Assembly: GCF_036855935.1 (NCBI RefSeq)
Contig: NZ_JASPFK010000001.1
Coordinates: 3,536,501-3,600,500, forward strand
DNA: 64,000 bases
Reading direction: 5' to 3'
From: Sphingomonas sp. LR60
Lineage (GTDB): Bacteria > Pseudomonadota > Alphaproteobacteria > Sphingomonadales > Sphingomonadaceae
Shown: piece after piece, positions 1 to 7,439 of the stretch
Numbering within the stretch: position 1 is the stretch's first letter
Layout: the number at the start of each line of letters is the position of its first letter
Notes under the pieces: model-generated
Told to the model about the DNA's origin: nothing
Databases searched by the model: none
Seen by the model: only the letters and a program-made list of their open reading frames with translations
Translations under genes and position numbers: made by a program

Positions 1-1
1 G

Positions 2-334
2 TTCGTCGCGCGCGAAGTGCGGCGCGGGCGTCGCTATGACGGCATCCTGCTCGATCCGCCCAAATACGGGCGCGGGCCGGACGGTGAGGTGTGGCGGCTG
101 GAGGAGCATCTGCCCGCGCTGATCGCGGATTGCCGGCGGTTGCTCGATGCCGAGTCGCGCTATCTGTTCCTGACCGTCTATGCGGTGCGGATGTCGGCGC
201 TGGCGATCGGCGAAATGCTGCGACAGGCGTTCGCTGACCTGCCCGGCACCGTCGAGGCGGGCGAATTGGCGGTGCGCGAGGAAGCACGCGGGCTGGCGCT
301 GCCGACCGCAATCTGGGCGCGCTGGTCGCGGTAA
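2..334 (+). CDS. Class I SAM-dependent methyltransferase, C-terminal part (partial)
   Basis: The frame is open from the window edge, so this is the 3' end of a longer gene; an internal GTG at 17 is not a credible start. The fragment of about 110 residues carries DPPKYGRG, the catalytic motif IV (D/N-P-P-Y/F type) of RNA-modifying Rossmann methyltransferases related to the RlmI/RlmK group. The substrate is therefore probably rRNA, but the substrate-binding N-terminus lies outside the window. It faces ccmB tail to tail, with palindromic repeats in between. Confidence 0.75.
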   Translation, partial: FVAREVRRGRRYDGILLDPPKYGRGPDGEVWRLEEHLPALIADCRRLLDAESRYLFLTVYAVRMSALAIGEMLRQAFADLPGTVEAGELAVREEARGLALPTAIWARWSR

Positions 335-376
335 GCGGGTGCCGCGCGCTTCCCGCGGCGACAGCCCTTTTCCTCT

Positions 377-443
377 CCGTTCGTGCTGAGCCTGTCGAAG
401 CACGTGCCGCGAACACGCCCTTCGACAAGCTCAGGACGAACGG
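377..443. repeat. Inverted repeat of the cgttcgt-ctgag-tgtcgaag type
   Basis: A 24-base arm at 377-400 is complementary, with two mismatches, to 420-443; the spacer is 19 bases. The arm core (CTGAGC-TGTCGAAG) resembles a palindrome often seen between genes in sphingomonad genomes (recalled, not searched). It sits between two convergent genes and would form a long hairpin in either transcript. Confidence 0.7.
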
Positions 444-474
444 GGGAGATGCGGAAAGCGTTCGCGGCAAGTGG

Positions 475-544
475 GTGCTCCTGCGCACGCAGGAGCCCAG
501 AGCCAGAAGCGCCACCTCCCGTGCTCCTGCCTTCGCAGGAGCAC
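475..544. repeat. Two tandem 10-bp-stem hairpins
   Basis: Positions 475-498 form a hairpin with a GTGCTCCTGC arm, a GCAC loop and one mismatch. Positions 521-544 form a perfect 10-bp stem with the same arm and loop CTTC. They are two copies of one element, immediately downstream of ccmB, and may act as a bidirectional transcript end. No T-tract follows either. Confidence 0.65.
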
Positions 545-550
545 GCAAGC

Positions 551-1180
551 CTATTCCGCGCGCATCGCCGCGCCCGCCACCACCGGAGCGCCGGCCACCA
601 GCACCAGGCTCACCGCCGCCAGCAGCTTCAACCCGCTCGACCCACCCTCGATCGCCCCGGCGCCGAAGATCAGCAGCGGCACCGCGAGCGGCAGCATCAC
701 CAGTCCCGCGACCGCCCCCGCCCCGCGCAACCCCGCGACCAGCGCCCCGGTCGCGATCGCCAGCGCGGCGAGGCCCGGCGTCCCCAGCAGAAGCCCCGCT
801 TCGACCAACAACAACCGCTCCGCCGACAAATCGAGCAACCCCGCCGCGATCACCGCCGCCAGCATCAACGGCGGCGCAAAGGCGCACCAATGCGCCGCGA
901 TCTTGACCGCCGCGACCATCGCCGGCGACACGCCACGCACCATCAATTGATCGAGCACCCCGGCCTCGAGGTCGGGCTGTACCAGCCGTTCGACCGGCAG
1001 CAGCGCGGCGAGCAGCGCCGCCGCCCAGATCACTCCGCCGCCGATCCGCGCGAGCAACGCCGCATCCGGCCCGATCGCGAACGGAAACAGCACCGCCACC
1101 AGCAGGAAGAACGCGATCACCAACGTCGCGCCACCGCCGGCATAGCCACGCCGCACGTCGCGCCAGAACAGCGCGATCAC
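551..1180 (-). CDS. ccmB: Heme exporter protein CcmB
   Basis: The membrane subunit of the CcmABCD system, which supplies and releases heme-loaded CcmE for cytochrome c maturation. The 209-residue protein has about six hydrophobic segments and starts [11 protein letters not shown], typical of CcmB (usual length about 220). I chose the GTG at 1180 because it overlaps the ccmA stop as GTGA; reading further upstream runs through ccmA in another frame. It is cotranscribed with ccmA. Confidence 0.9.
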   Translation of the reverse strand: MIALFWRDVRRGYAGGGATLVIAFFLLVAVLFPFAIGPDAALLARIGGGVIWAAALLAALLPVERLVQPDLEAGVLDQLMVRGVSPAMVAAVKIAAHWCAFAPPLMLAAVIAAGLLDLSAERLLLVEAGLLLGTPGLAALAIATGALVAGLRGAGAVAGLVMLPLAVPLLIFGAGAIEGGSSGLKLLAAVSLVLVAGAPVVAGAAMRAE

Positions 1181-1746
1181 AACAGCACCGTCGTCGCATC
1201 GGGCAGTGCGAGCGGCTGATGCGTGGTCACGATCACCGCACCGCCGCCGCCGCGATGCCCGTCGATCAGCATTTCCAGCCGCGTAACCGCCGCCGCGTCC
1301 AGCCCGCTGGCGGGTTCGTCGAGCAGCCACAGGTCTGCGCCCGCCGCGACGACCCGCGCCAGCGCGGCGCGACGCCGCTGCCCGGTCGACAACAGCCGCA
1401 CCGGGACATCGTCCAGCTCCTCCAGCCCGACCGCCCCCAGCGCCGCCGACACGCGCAGCGCCGCGCCCGCCGCGCGGTCCAGCGTCGCCCAGAAGCGCAG
1501 CGCCTCGCCCAGCCGCCGCTCGCCGTCGAGCGCCGTCGCTTCACCCATCCACGCCAACGAACCCTCGCGCGTCACCGCGCCTGCGACAGGCGGCAGCAAC
1601 CCGGCAAGCACACGCAACAGGCTCGACTTGCCCGCGCCGTTCGGCCCCTGCACCAGCAATGCGCCACCGCGCGACACTGCCAGATCCAGGTCCTCGATCA
1701 GCAACCGCCCGCCACGCGCGACCGTCAGCCCCTGCGCACTCAGCAC
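1177..1746 (-). CDS. ccmA: Heme ABC exporter ATP-binding protein CcmA
   Basis: ATPase of the CcmAB complex that drives release of holo-CcmE during cytochrome c biogenesis. The 189-residue protein has Walker A GPNGAGKS, signature LSTGQRRR, Walker B LWLLDEP with the D-loop SGLD, and the H-loop in TTHQ. The start is a GTG at 1746 overlapping the upstream metallopeptidase stop by 7 bases; a longer frame to 1872 would lie inside that gene. It is coupled to ccmB downstream. Confidence 0.9.
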   Translation of the reverse strand: MLSAQGLTVARGGRLLIEDLDLAVSRGGALLVQGPNGAGKSSLLRVLAGLLPPVAGAVTREGSLAWMGEATALDGERRLGEALRFWATLDRAAGAALRVSAALGAVGLEELDDVPVRLLSTGQRRRAALARVVAAGADLWLLDEPASGLDAAAVTRLEMLIDGHRGGGGAVIVTTHQPLALPDATTVLL

Positions 1747-2159
1747 GCGCCGTCCGCCACCGCCTCTTCCAGCGTATGCATGTCGTCGTCCGACAGCCCG
1801 AAATGGTGGCCGATCTCGTGGATCGTGACATGGGCGACCAGATCGTCGAGTCGCACGTCGGTCTCGCACCATTCGGCGAGGATCGCCTGCCGGTACAAAT
1901 GGATGCGATCGGGCAGCGCCCCACTGTCGAACGCGCTTTTCGCGCCGATCGGCTGCCCGTGATACAGGCCGGTCAGTTCGAGCGGATGCTCCAGCCCGAG
2001 CGCGGCGAGCGTCTCCGCATCCGCCTCCTCTTCGACCAGCAGCACCACATCGCCGAGATGCGCCCGAAATTCGGCGGGCAGCCGCGCGATCACGCCCCGC
2101 GCATGCGCCTCGATCGCGTCCGCGGTGGGCGCGATGCCCATTACCTCTTGCCCGTCCAT
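1740..2159 (-). CDS. Zincin-like metallopeptidase family protein (PF06262 type)
   Basis: A small predicted cytoplasmic zinc protein of about 139 residues. The C-terminal part has [15 protein letters not shown], the HExxH zinc motif extended in the way typical of this family. Substrate and role are unknown. ATG codons at 2171, 2159 and 2141 are all possible starts; I prefer 2159 because GGCGGG precedes it at suitable spacing. It is first in a tightly overlapping unit with ccmA and ccmB and divergent from the pterin dehydratase gene. Confidence 0.8.
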   Translation of the reverse strand: MDGQEVMGIAPTADAIEAHARGVIARLPAEFRAHLGDVVLLVEEEADAETLAALGLEHPLELTGLYHGQPIGAKSAFDSGALPDRIHLYRQAILAEWCETDVRLDDLVAHVTIHEIGHHFGLSDDDMHTLEEAVADGAC

Positions 2160-2207
2160 CCCGCCGGCCATACCGCCCGGGGCGAAGTAGCGGAAGGGAG
2201 CGGATGC

Positions 2208-2510
2208 ATGGCCGAGACGATCGAACCGTTGAGCGAGGCCGAGCGGGCCGACGCGCTCGATGCGCTGCCCGATTGGGATTATGACGAGGGCCGCGATGCG
2301 ATCACGCGCTCGATCGTCTTCACCGACTTTGCCGAAGCATTCGGATTCATGACGCAAGTTGCGCTGCTCGCCGAGCGTGCGGACCATCATCCCGAATGGA
2401 CCAACGTCTGGAACCGCGTCGAAATCCTGCTGACGACGCATGATGCCGGTGGACTTTCCGGTCGGGATATCGAGTTGGCGACGGCGATCGACGCGATCCT
2501 GGGCGGGTGA
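2208..2510 (+). CDS. 4a-hydroxytetrahydrobiopterin dehydratase (PCD/DCoH)
   Basis: Dehydrates 4a-hydroxytetrahydropterin in pterin recycling. The 100-residue length fits the family, and the active-site region [14 protein letters not shown] matches the conserved HHPxW...N signature. The ATG at 2208 is preceded by GAAGGGAG, a good ribosome binding site. No phenylalanine hydroxylase gene is nearby, so its role may be general pterin recycling or another PCD function. Confidence 0.92.
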   Translation: MAETIEPLSEAERADALDALPDWDYDEGRDAITRSIVFTDFAEAFGFMTQVALLAERADHHPEWTNVWNRVEILLTTHDAGGLSGRDIELATAIDAILGG

Positions 2511-2584
2511 AGCCGTTTCGGCATTGATCGCCGTCAGTATGAATCTTTGGAACGTTCGCCGGCTCTTGTCCGTCTACCTGCCCT

Positions 2585-3295
2585 ATGCCGGCACCTGATA
2601 CACCGATGTTCCGCTGGACGCATCATGCGCAGGCGGAACTGGAATCCCTCCTTCACGATCATGTCGCCGAACGCGCCTTTCCGTGCGTCGGCGCCAAGGC
2701 CGCGCTGGCACGCGGGACGCTCAGCGTTCTGGCCTGCACCAACATCGACAGCGCATGGGACGACCTGCGCATCCACGACGGACTGGTGAAGTTCGCCGCC
2801 GCCTATCGCGAGGATCCGGCATTGTTTCGCAGCTTCGCGGTGGTGTTCGACGGGCCGGACGGTCTCGACGAACCCGCGTTCGAGAAGGCGCTGTGGCGCC
2901 GCATCCAGTCGCTCTCCGACAAGGACGTCTGGCGCGGTCAGTCCTATGACACGCGCGTCAGCCACGACCCGGCCGACTCGCATTTCTCGCTAAGCTTCGG
3001 CGGCGAGGCGTTCTTCGTCGTGGGGCTCCATCCAAACGCATCGCGCCCGGCACGACGCTTCGCGCGGCCGACGTTGGTGTTCAACCTTCACGACCAGTTC
3101 GAGACGCTGCGCGCCGACGGTCGCTACGAGCCGATGCGCGAGGCGATCATGGTCCGCGACGAGGCGATCGCCGGTTCGCGCAACCCGATGCTCTCCCGCC
3201 ACGGCGAAACCAGCGAGGCGCGGCAATATAGCGGGCGGGTCGTCGACGAGGCATGGCGCTGCCCATTCCACTATACGGGCGAAAAGCACGCATGA
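2585..3295 (+). CDS. YqcI/YcgG family protein, GntA-like heme-dependent N-hydroxylase
   Basis: A 236-residue member of the YqcI/YcgG family (PF08892). The characterised member GntA uses heme iron to N-hydroxylate a guanidino compound in guanitoxin biosynthesis. Family-like stretches include FPCVGAKAAL near residues 32-41 and HPNASRPARRF near 150. Activity on a guanidine here is inference by homology. The next gene, a DUF1989 protein, overlaps it as ATGA, so the two are translationally coupled. An internal ATG at 2606 is an alternative start. Confidence 0.75.
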   Translation: MPAPDTPMFRWTHHAQAELESLLHDHVAERAFPCVGAKAALARGTLSVLACTNIDSAWDDLRIHDGLVKFAAAYREDPALFRSFAVVFDGPDGLDEPAFEKALWRRIQSLSDKDVWRGQSYDTRVSHDPADSHFSLSFGGEAFFVVGLHPNASRPARRFARPTLVFNLHDQFETLRADGRYEPMREAIMVRDEAIAGSRNPMLSRHGETSEARQYSGRVVDEAWRCPFHYTGEKHA

Positions 3296-3882
3296 CCGGC
3301 ACCGTTCACGAGATCGCACCGCGCAGCGGGGCGGGCTTCACGCTGTCCGCAGGGCAGACGCTGACCGTCATCGATCCGCGCGGCGTGCAGGTCGCCGATC
3401 TGCTCGCCTATAACAGCGCCGACGTGCGCGAGGTGCTGTCGTCGGGGCGGACGCTCGATTACGCAGAGACGATCCGGCTGACGACGGGGCACAAGCTCTA
3501 CTCCAACCGCTCGAACGTGATGCTGGAGATCGTCGAGGACACGGTCGGGCGGCACGACTTCCTGCTGACGCCGTGTTCCTACGCGACGTTCGACCATTTC
3601 TACCCCGACCTGCCCCGGCATCGCGGCTGCTTCGGCAACCTCGCCGAGGCGCTGGCGCCGTGGGGCATCACCGAGGACATGATCCCGGTCGCGTTCAACT
3701 GCTTCATGAACGTGCCCGTCGACGGTCCTACCGGCCGGCTGGAGGTGCTGCCACCGGTCAGCAAGGCCGGCGACCGCATCGTGCTGCGCGCGGAAATGGG
3801 TCTGGTGATCGGGTTGACGGCCTGCTCGGCTCCCGCGTCGAACGGGGGCAGCTTCAAGCCGATCCACTATCGCGTCTACTAG
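3292..3882 (+). CDS. DUF1989 / urea carboxylase-associated family protein
   Basis: A 196-residue protein of the DUF1989 family (PF09347), which includes the urea-carboxylase-associated proteins and, as established elsewhere, carboxyguanidine deiminase subunits. Candidate zinc-ligand cysteines lie in LTPCSYAT, FNCFMNV and LTACSAP. The start ATG at 3292 overlaps the stop of the GntA-like gene. No urea or guanidine carboxylase is nearby, so the actual substrate is open, but the pairing suggests chemistry on a guanidino or ureido compound. Confidence 0.78.
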   Translation: MTGTVHEIAPRSGAGFTLSAGQTLTVIDPRGVQVADLLAYNSADVREVLSSGRTLDYAETIRLTTGHKLYSNRSNVMLEIVEDTVGRHDFLLTPCSYATFDHFYPDLPRHRGCFGNLAEALAPWGITEDMIPVAFNCFMNVPVDGPTGRLEVLPPVSKAGDRIVLRAEMGLVIGLTACSAPASNGGSFKPIHYRVY

Positions 3883-4055
3883 GGCGACGCAGGGAAGAGG
3901 GTCGCGCGACGCTCGGCCTCCTCGGCCCGCTCCGCATAGCGCGCCGCGAGATCGAGATGCAGCCGGCGGATCGCTTCCTCGCACGCGGCGCGCGCGCGCT
4001 GCTTTTCTTCGAGAATGCGTCGACGGAAATAGGCGACATCGCCGGTGGCGGACAT
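3879..4055 (-). CDS. Small conserved-looking hypothetical protein, 58 aa
   Basis: An unrecognised short gene on the minus strand whose TAG overlaps the DUF1989 stop tail to tail. The product begins MSATGDVAYFRRRILEEKQ and continues as a charged, Ala/Arg/Glu-rich probable helix containing HLDLAARYAERAEEAE. It has no signal peptide or membrane segment. GGGAG about 8 bases upstream of the ATG serves as ribosome binding site. Similar short FRRR-starting helical proteins are common in sphingomonads (recalled, not searched). Function unknown. Confidence 0.55.
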   Translation of the reverse strand: MSATGDVAYFRRRILEEKQRARAACEEAIRRLHLDLAARYAERAEEAERRATLFPASP

Positions 4056-4189
4056 GACCGATGCTCCCGAATCGAGGAATGACGGTACGCGCTCAACTGC
4101 GTGCGAATGTGCGGCAGCCCGGCGGCGCTTTCATTCATCTCGATCAAGTCGGCGCTGGTGAAATTCGACGAACGCGATGATGTGGCTGA

Positions 4190-4966
4190 ATGACGATCAC
4201 GCAGAGCTTCGACCGCGTCACCCCCGACTCGCCCGCCGCGCCGCACGAACGCGCGGTGATCGAGGAAGCGCCGGTGGCGATCGAGGTCAACGGCATTGGC
4301 TATGCGGTGATGATGGCGACTCCGCAGCATATCGCCGACTTCGCGACCGGCTTCGCGCTCGCCGAGCGGATCGTCACCGCGGCTGACGAAATCGAGTCGC
4401 TGGACATCCACGACACGCCGCAGGGCACGATCGTCCGCCTCGCGGTGCCGCCGGCCCGCGCCGCCGCAATGCTCGACCGGGTGCGGCGGCGGACCAGCGA
4501 CAGTTCGTGCGGGCTGTGCGGGATGGACAATCTCGACGCCGTCCACCGCGCGCTGCCGCGCGTCCCCGAGGCGACCGCCGCGCCCGCGGCGATCTTCGCC
4601 GCGCTGGCCGCGATGCGCACGCACCAGCCGCTCAACCGCGCCACCGGCGCCGCGCACGCCGCGCTGCTGTGCACGCACGACGGCACGATCCGCCTCGCAC
4701 GCGAGGATGTCGGGCGGCACAATGCGTTCGACAAACTGATCGGCGCGATGGCGCGGCAGGGCTTCGGCTGGGACGACGGCTTCGCTTTGCTGTCGTCGCG
4801 CTGCTCCTACGAGCTGGTGGAGAAGGCCGCGCTGGCGGGGTGTCCGATGCTGGTCACGGTGTCGGCGGCGACCAGCCTCGCGCTCGACCGCGCGCGCGCC
4901 GCCGGGCTGACGCTGGTGTCGCTCGCGCGCGACGACGCGGTGCTTTTCTCGCGCCCTGTGCGTTAG
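4190..4966 (+). CDS. fdhD: Formate dehydrogenase accessory sulfurtransferase FdhD
   Basis: Transfers sulfur to the molybdenum cofactor of formate-dehydrogenase-type enzymes. The 258-residue protein contains the CxxC pair (Cys107, Cys110 in CGLCGM) that carries the sulfur, and the conserved LAREDVGRHNAFDK segment. Seven bases separate it from the molybdoenzyme gene that follows, which is almost certainly its client. The ATG at 4190 gives the usual family length. Confidence 0.95.
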   Translation: MTITQSFDRVTPDSPAAPHERAVIEEAPVAIEVNGIGYAVMMATPQHIADFATGFALAERIVTAADEIESLDIHDTPQGTIVRLAVPPARAAAMLDRVRRRTSDSSCGLCGMDNLDAVHRALPRVPEATAAPAAIFAALAAMRTHQPLNRATGAAHAALLCTHDGTIRLAREDVGRHNAFDKLIGAMARQGFGWDDGFALLSSRCSYELVEKAALAGCPMLVTVSAATSLALDRARAAGLTLVSLARDDAVLFSRPVR

Positions 4967-4973
4967 CGCGTGC

Positions 4974-7238
4974 ATGACCGAGCAGCACGACGATCGCCCC
5001 GATTTCACCCCGTATGAAGGACCGGCCGGCGGCTGGGGGTCGATGCGCTCGCTCGCCGACATCATCCCGCGCGAGAAGAACATCGCGCAGACGTCGGCCG
5101 AGCTGCTCCGCCAGAACAAGCACGACGGCTTCGCCTGCGTCAGCTGCGCCTGGTCGAAGCCCTACCCGCCCGGACCGGTCGAATTCTGCGAGAATGGCGC
5201 GAAGGCGACCGCATGGGAGATTACCAGCCAGCGCGTCACCCCCGACTTCTTCCGCCAGCACACGCTAACCGAGCTGCGCGGCTGGACCGACTACCGGTTG
5301 GAGGAAGCCGGGCGGCTGACGCATCCGATGAAATACGACCCGGCGACTGACAAATATGTCGTCGCGCCGTGGGAGGAGGCGTTCAAGGCGATCGGCACAC
5401 GGTTGAAGGCGCTGCCGCCGAAGTCGGTCGTCTTCTACGCCTCGGGCCGCGCCAGCCTCGAGACCTCGTTCATGTGGCAGTTGCTGGCGCGGCTCTATGG
5501 CAACCAGAACCTGCCCGACAGTTCGAACATGTGCCACGAATCGACCTCGGTCGGGCTCAAGACCTCGATCGGCGTGCCGGTCGGCACGACGAAGCTCGAG
5601 GACTTCGACACCACCGACTGCATCCTCCACTTCGGGCAGAATGTCGCGACCAACAGCCCGCGGATGCTCCACCAACTGCGCGCCGTCCACAAGCGCGGCG
5701 CGGACATCATCGTCTTCAACCCGCTCAAGGAACGCGGGCTGGAGCGGTTCACCGATCCGCAGAATCCGGTCGAGATGGCGACGGCCAAGGAAACGCCGAT
5801 TGCCACCCAATATCATCAGGTGAAGGCCGGCGGCGACATTGCGGTGATGATGGGCATCGCCAAATGGCTGCTCGCCAACGACGCGATCGACCATGACTTC
5901 ATCGCCGAACACACCCATGATTTCGCGCCCTTCGCCGCCAAGGTGCAGGCGACCACATGGGATGAGATCGAGCATGAGTCGGGGCTGATCCGCGCCGCGA
6001 TCGAGCGCGCCGCCGCCGCTTATGGCCGCGCCAAGGCCGCGATGGCGATCTACGGCATGGGGCTGACCCAGCATGTGAAGGGCGTCGACAACGTCCGGAT
6101 GCTCGTCAACCTGATGCTGATGCGCGGCAACATCGGCAGGCCCGGCGCGGGACTGTGCCCGGTGCGCGGCCACAGCAACGTCCAGGGGCAGCGCACCGTC
6201 GGCATCACCGAGAAGACCGAACTCGCGCCGGTCGAGAAGCTCAAGGAACGCTACGGCTTCTCGCCGCCGACCGAAAAGGGGCTCGATACGGTGGCGGCGT
6301 GCCGCGGGATCATCGACGGCACGGTCAAGGCGTTCCTCTCGCTCGGCGGCAATTTCGCACGCGCCGTGCCCGAGACCGAACTGGTCGAGGAAGGCTGGGC
6401 GCGGATGGACCTGTCGGTGCAGATCGCCACCAAGCTCAACCGCAGCCACCTGATCCCCGCAGCGGGCGACACCTGGCTGCTGCCGTGCCTCGGCCGCATC
6501 GAGCGCGACCTGCAGGCAACCGGCCCGCAGCGCGTGACCGTCGAGGATTCGACCAGCGTCATCCACCCCTCGCTCGGCAAGGTCGAGCCGGCCAGCCCGC
6601 ACCTTCTCTCCGAACCCGCGATCGTCGCCGGGATCGCCAAGGCGTTGCTGCCGCCCAATCCCGCGATCGACTGGGACGCCTGGGTCGGCGACTACAGCCT
6701 GGTCCGTGACGAGATCGCCGCGGTCTTCCCCGACTTCTTCGCGCGCTTCAACGAGCGGCTGCGTGACGAAAAGGGCGGCTTCTGGAAGGGCAACAAGGCC
6801 GCCGGCCGCGAATGGGATACCAAGAGCGGCAAGGCGGAGTTCCTCGTCCCCGACGTGCTCAACGCCACCGGCTTCAGCGAGGCGGAGGGGCGCTTCCGGC
6901 TGCTGACGTTGCGCTCGAACGACCAGTTTAACACCACGATCTACGGCTATTCGGATCGCTTCCGCGGGATCAACGGCACGCGGCAAGTGGTGCTGATGAA
7001 CCGCGCCGACATCGCGCGCGCCGGCCTGACCGCCGGGCAGAAGGTGACGCTCGCCACCGATGCGGAGGACAATCACGATCGCCGCGTCGGCGATCTGATC
7101 GTCGTCGAATATGACGTGCCCGACGGCTGCATCGCGGCATATTATCCGGAGTGCAACCCGCTGATCCCGCTGTCGCATCATGCCGAGGAAAGCCATGTTC
7201 CGGCGGCGAAGTCGGTGCCGGTGAGGATCGTTATCTAG
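4974..7238 (+). CDS. FdhF/YdeP family molybdopterin oxidoreductase
   Basis: A 754-residue bis-MGD enzyme of the YdeP branch of the DMSO-reductase superfamily. The N-terminus has CVSCAWSKPYPPG and later FCENG, cysteine patterns typical of YdeP homologues; these differ from the four-Cys Fe-S motif of NarG/FdhF. DSSNMCHESTSVGL and GMGLTQHVKGVDN are cofactor-region motifs, and the C-terminal domain with LLTLRSNDQFNTT is the molydopterin dinucleotide-binding fold. No signal peptide is seen, so it is cytoplasmic. The electron partner and natural substrate are unknown; formate is only one possibility. It is coexpressed with fdhD. Confidence 0.9.
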   Translation: MTEQHDDRPDFTPYEGPAGGWGSMRSLADIIPREKNIAQTSAELLRQNKHDGFACVSCAWSKPYPPGPVEFCENGAKATAWEITSQRVTPDFFRQHTLTELRGWTDYRLEEAGRLTHPMKYDPATDKYVVAPWEEAFKAIGTRLKALPPKSVVFYASGRASLETSFMWQLLARLYGNQNLPDSSNMCHESTSVGLKTSIGVPVGTTKLEDFDTTDCILHFGQNVATNSPRMLHQLRAVHKRGADIIVFNPLKERGLERFTDPQNPVEMATAKETPIATQYHQVKAGGDIAVMMGIAKWLLANDAIDHDFIAEHTHDFAPFAAKVQATTWDEIEHESGLIRAAIERAAAAYGRAKAAMAIYGMGLTQHVKGVDNVRMLVNLMLMRGNIGRPGAGLCPVRGHSNVQGQRTVGITEKTELAPVEKLKERYGFSPPTEKGLDTVAACRGIIDGTVKAFLSLGGNFARAVPETELVEEGWARMDLSVQIATKLNRSHLIPAAGDTWLLPCLGRIERDLQATGPQRVTVEDSTSVIHPSLGKVEPASPHLLSEPAIVAGIAKALLPPNPAIDWDAWVGDYSLVRDEIAAVFPDFFARFNERLRDEKGGFWKGNKAAGREWDTKSGKAEFLVPDVLNATGFSEAEGRFRLLTLRSNDQFNTTIYGYSDRFRGINGTRQVVLMNRADIARAGLTAGQKVTLATDAEDNHDRRVGDLIVVEYDVPDGCIAAYYPECNPLIPLSHHAEESHVPAAKSVPVRIVI

Positions 7239-7349
7239 CCCTCTCCCCTTCCGGGGAGAGGGTTGGGTGAGGGGCCGGTGCCTCGCAGAGAGGCCGCTCT
7301 CGGTGAGACCCCAACCCCTCACCCCAACCCTCTCGCCAAGGGGAGAGGG
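7239..7349. repeat. Large palindromic intergenic element
   Basis: The 12 bases at 7239-7250 are perfectly complementary to 7338-7349, and 7251-7274 pairs with 7315-7337 with a bulge and a few mismatches. Nested within the left arm, 7239-7248 pairs with 7253-7262 around a TTCC loop. The element begins directly after the stop of the molybdoenzyme gene and may terminate or stabilise that transcript. The remaining 90 bases before the TonB receptor hold no recognised site. Confidence 0.75.
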
Positions 7350-7439
7350 AGCACCCCCACCCTCTCCGGCATAATTATGCGACAAACCGGCGTTAGCGCC
7401 ACGATCGCCGCCGAACGTCACGCGCGGCTGGGGTAACAC

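Noticed and set aside
383..1219. 278-codon plus-strand frame over ccmB
   Set aside because: Antisense to ccmB, begins in a repeat, and translates to Arg/Gln/His-rich sequence.
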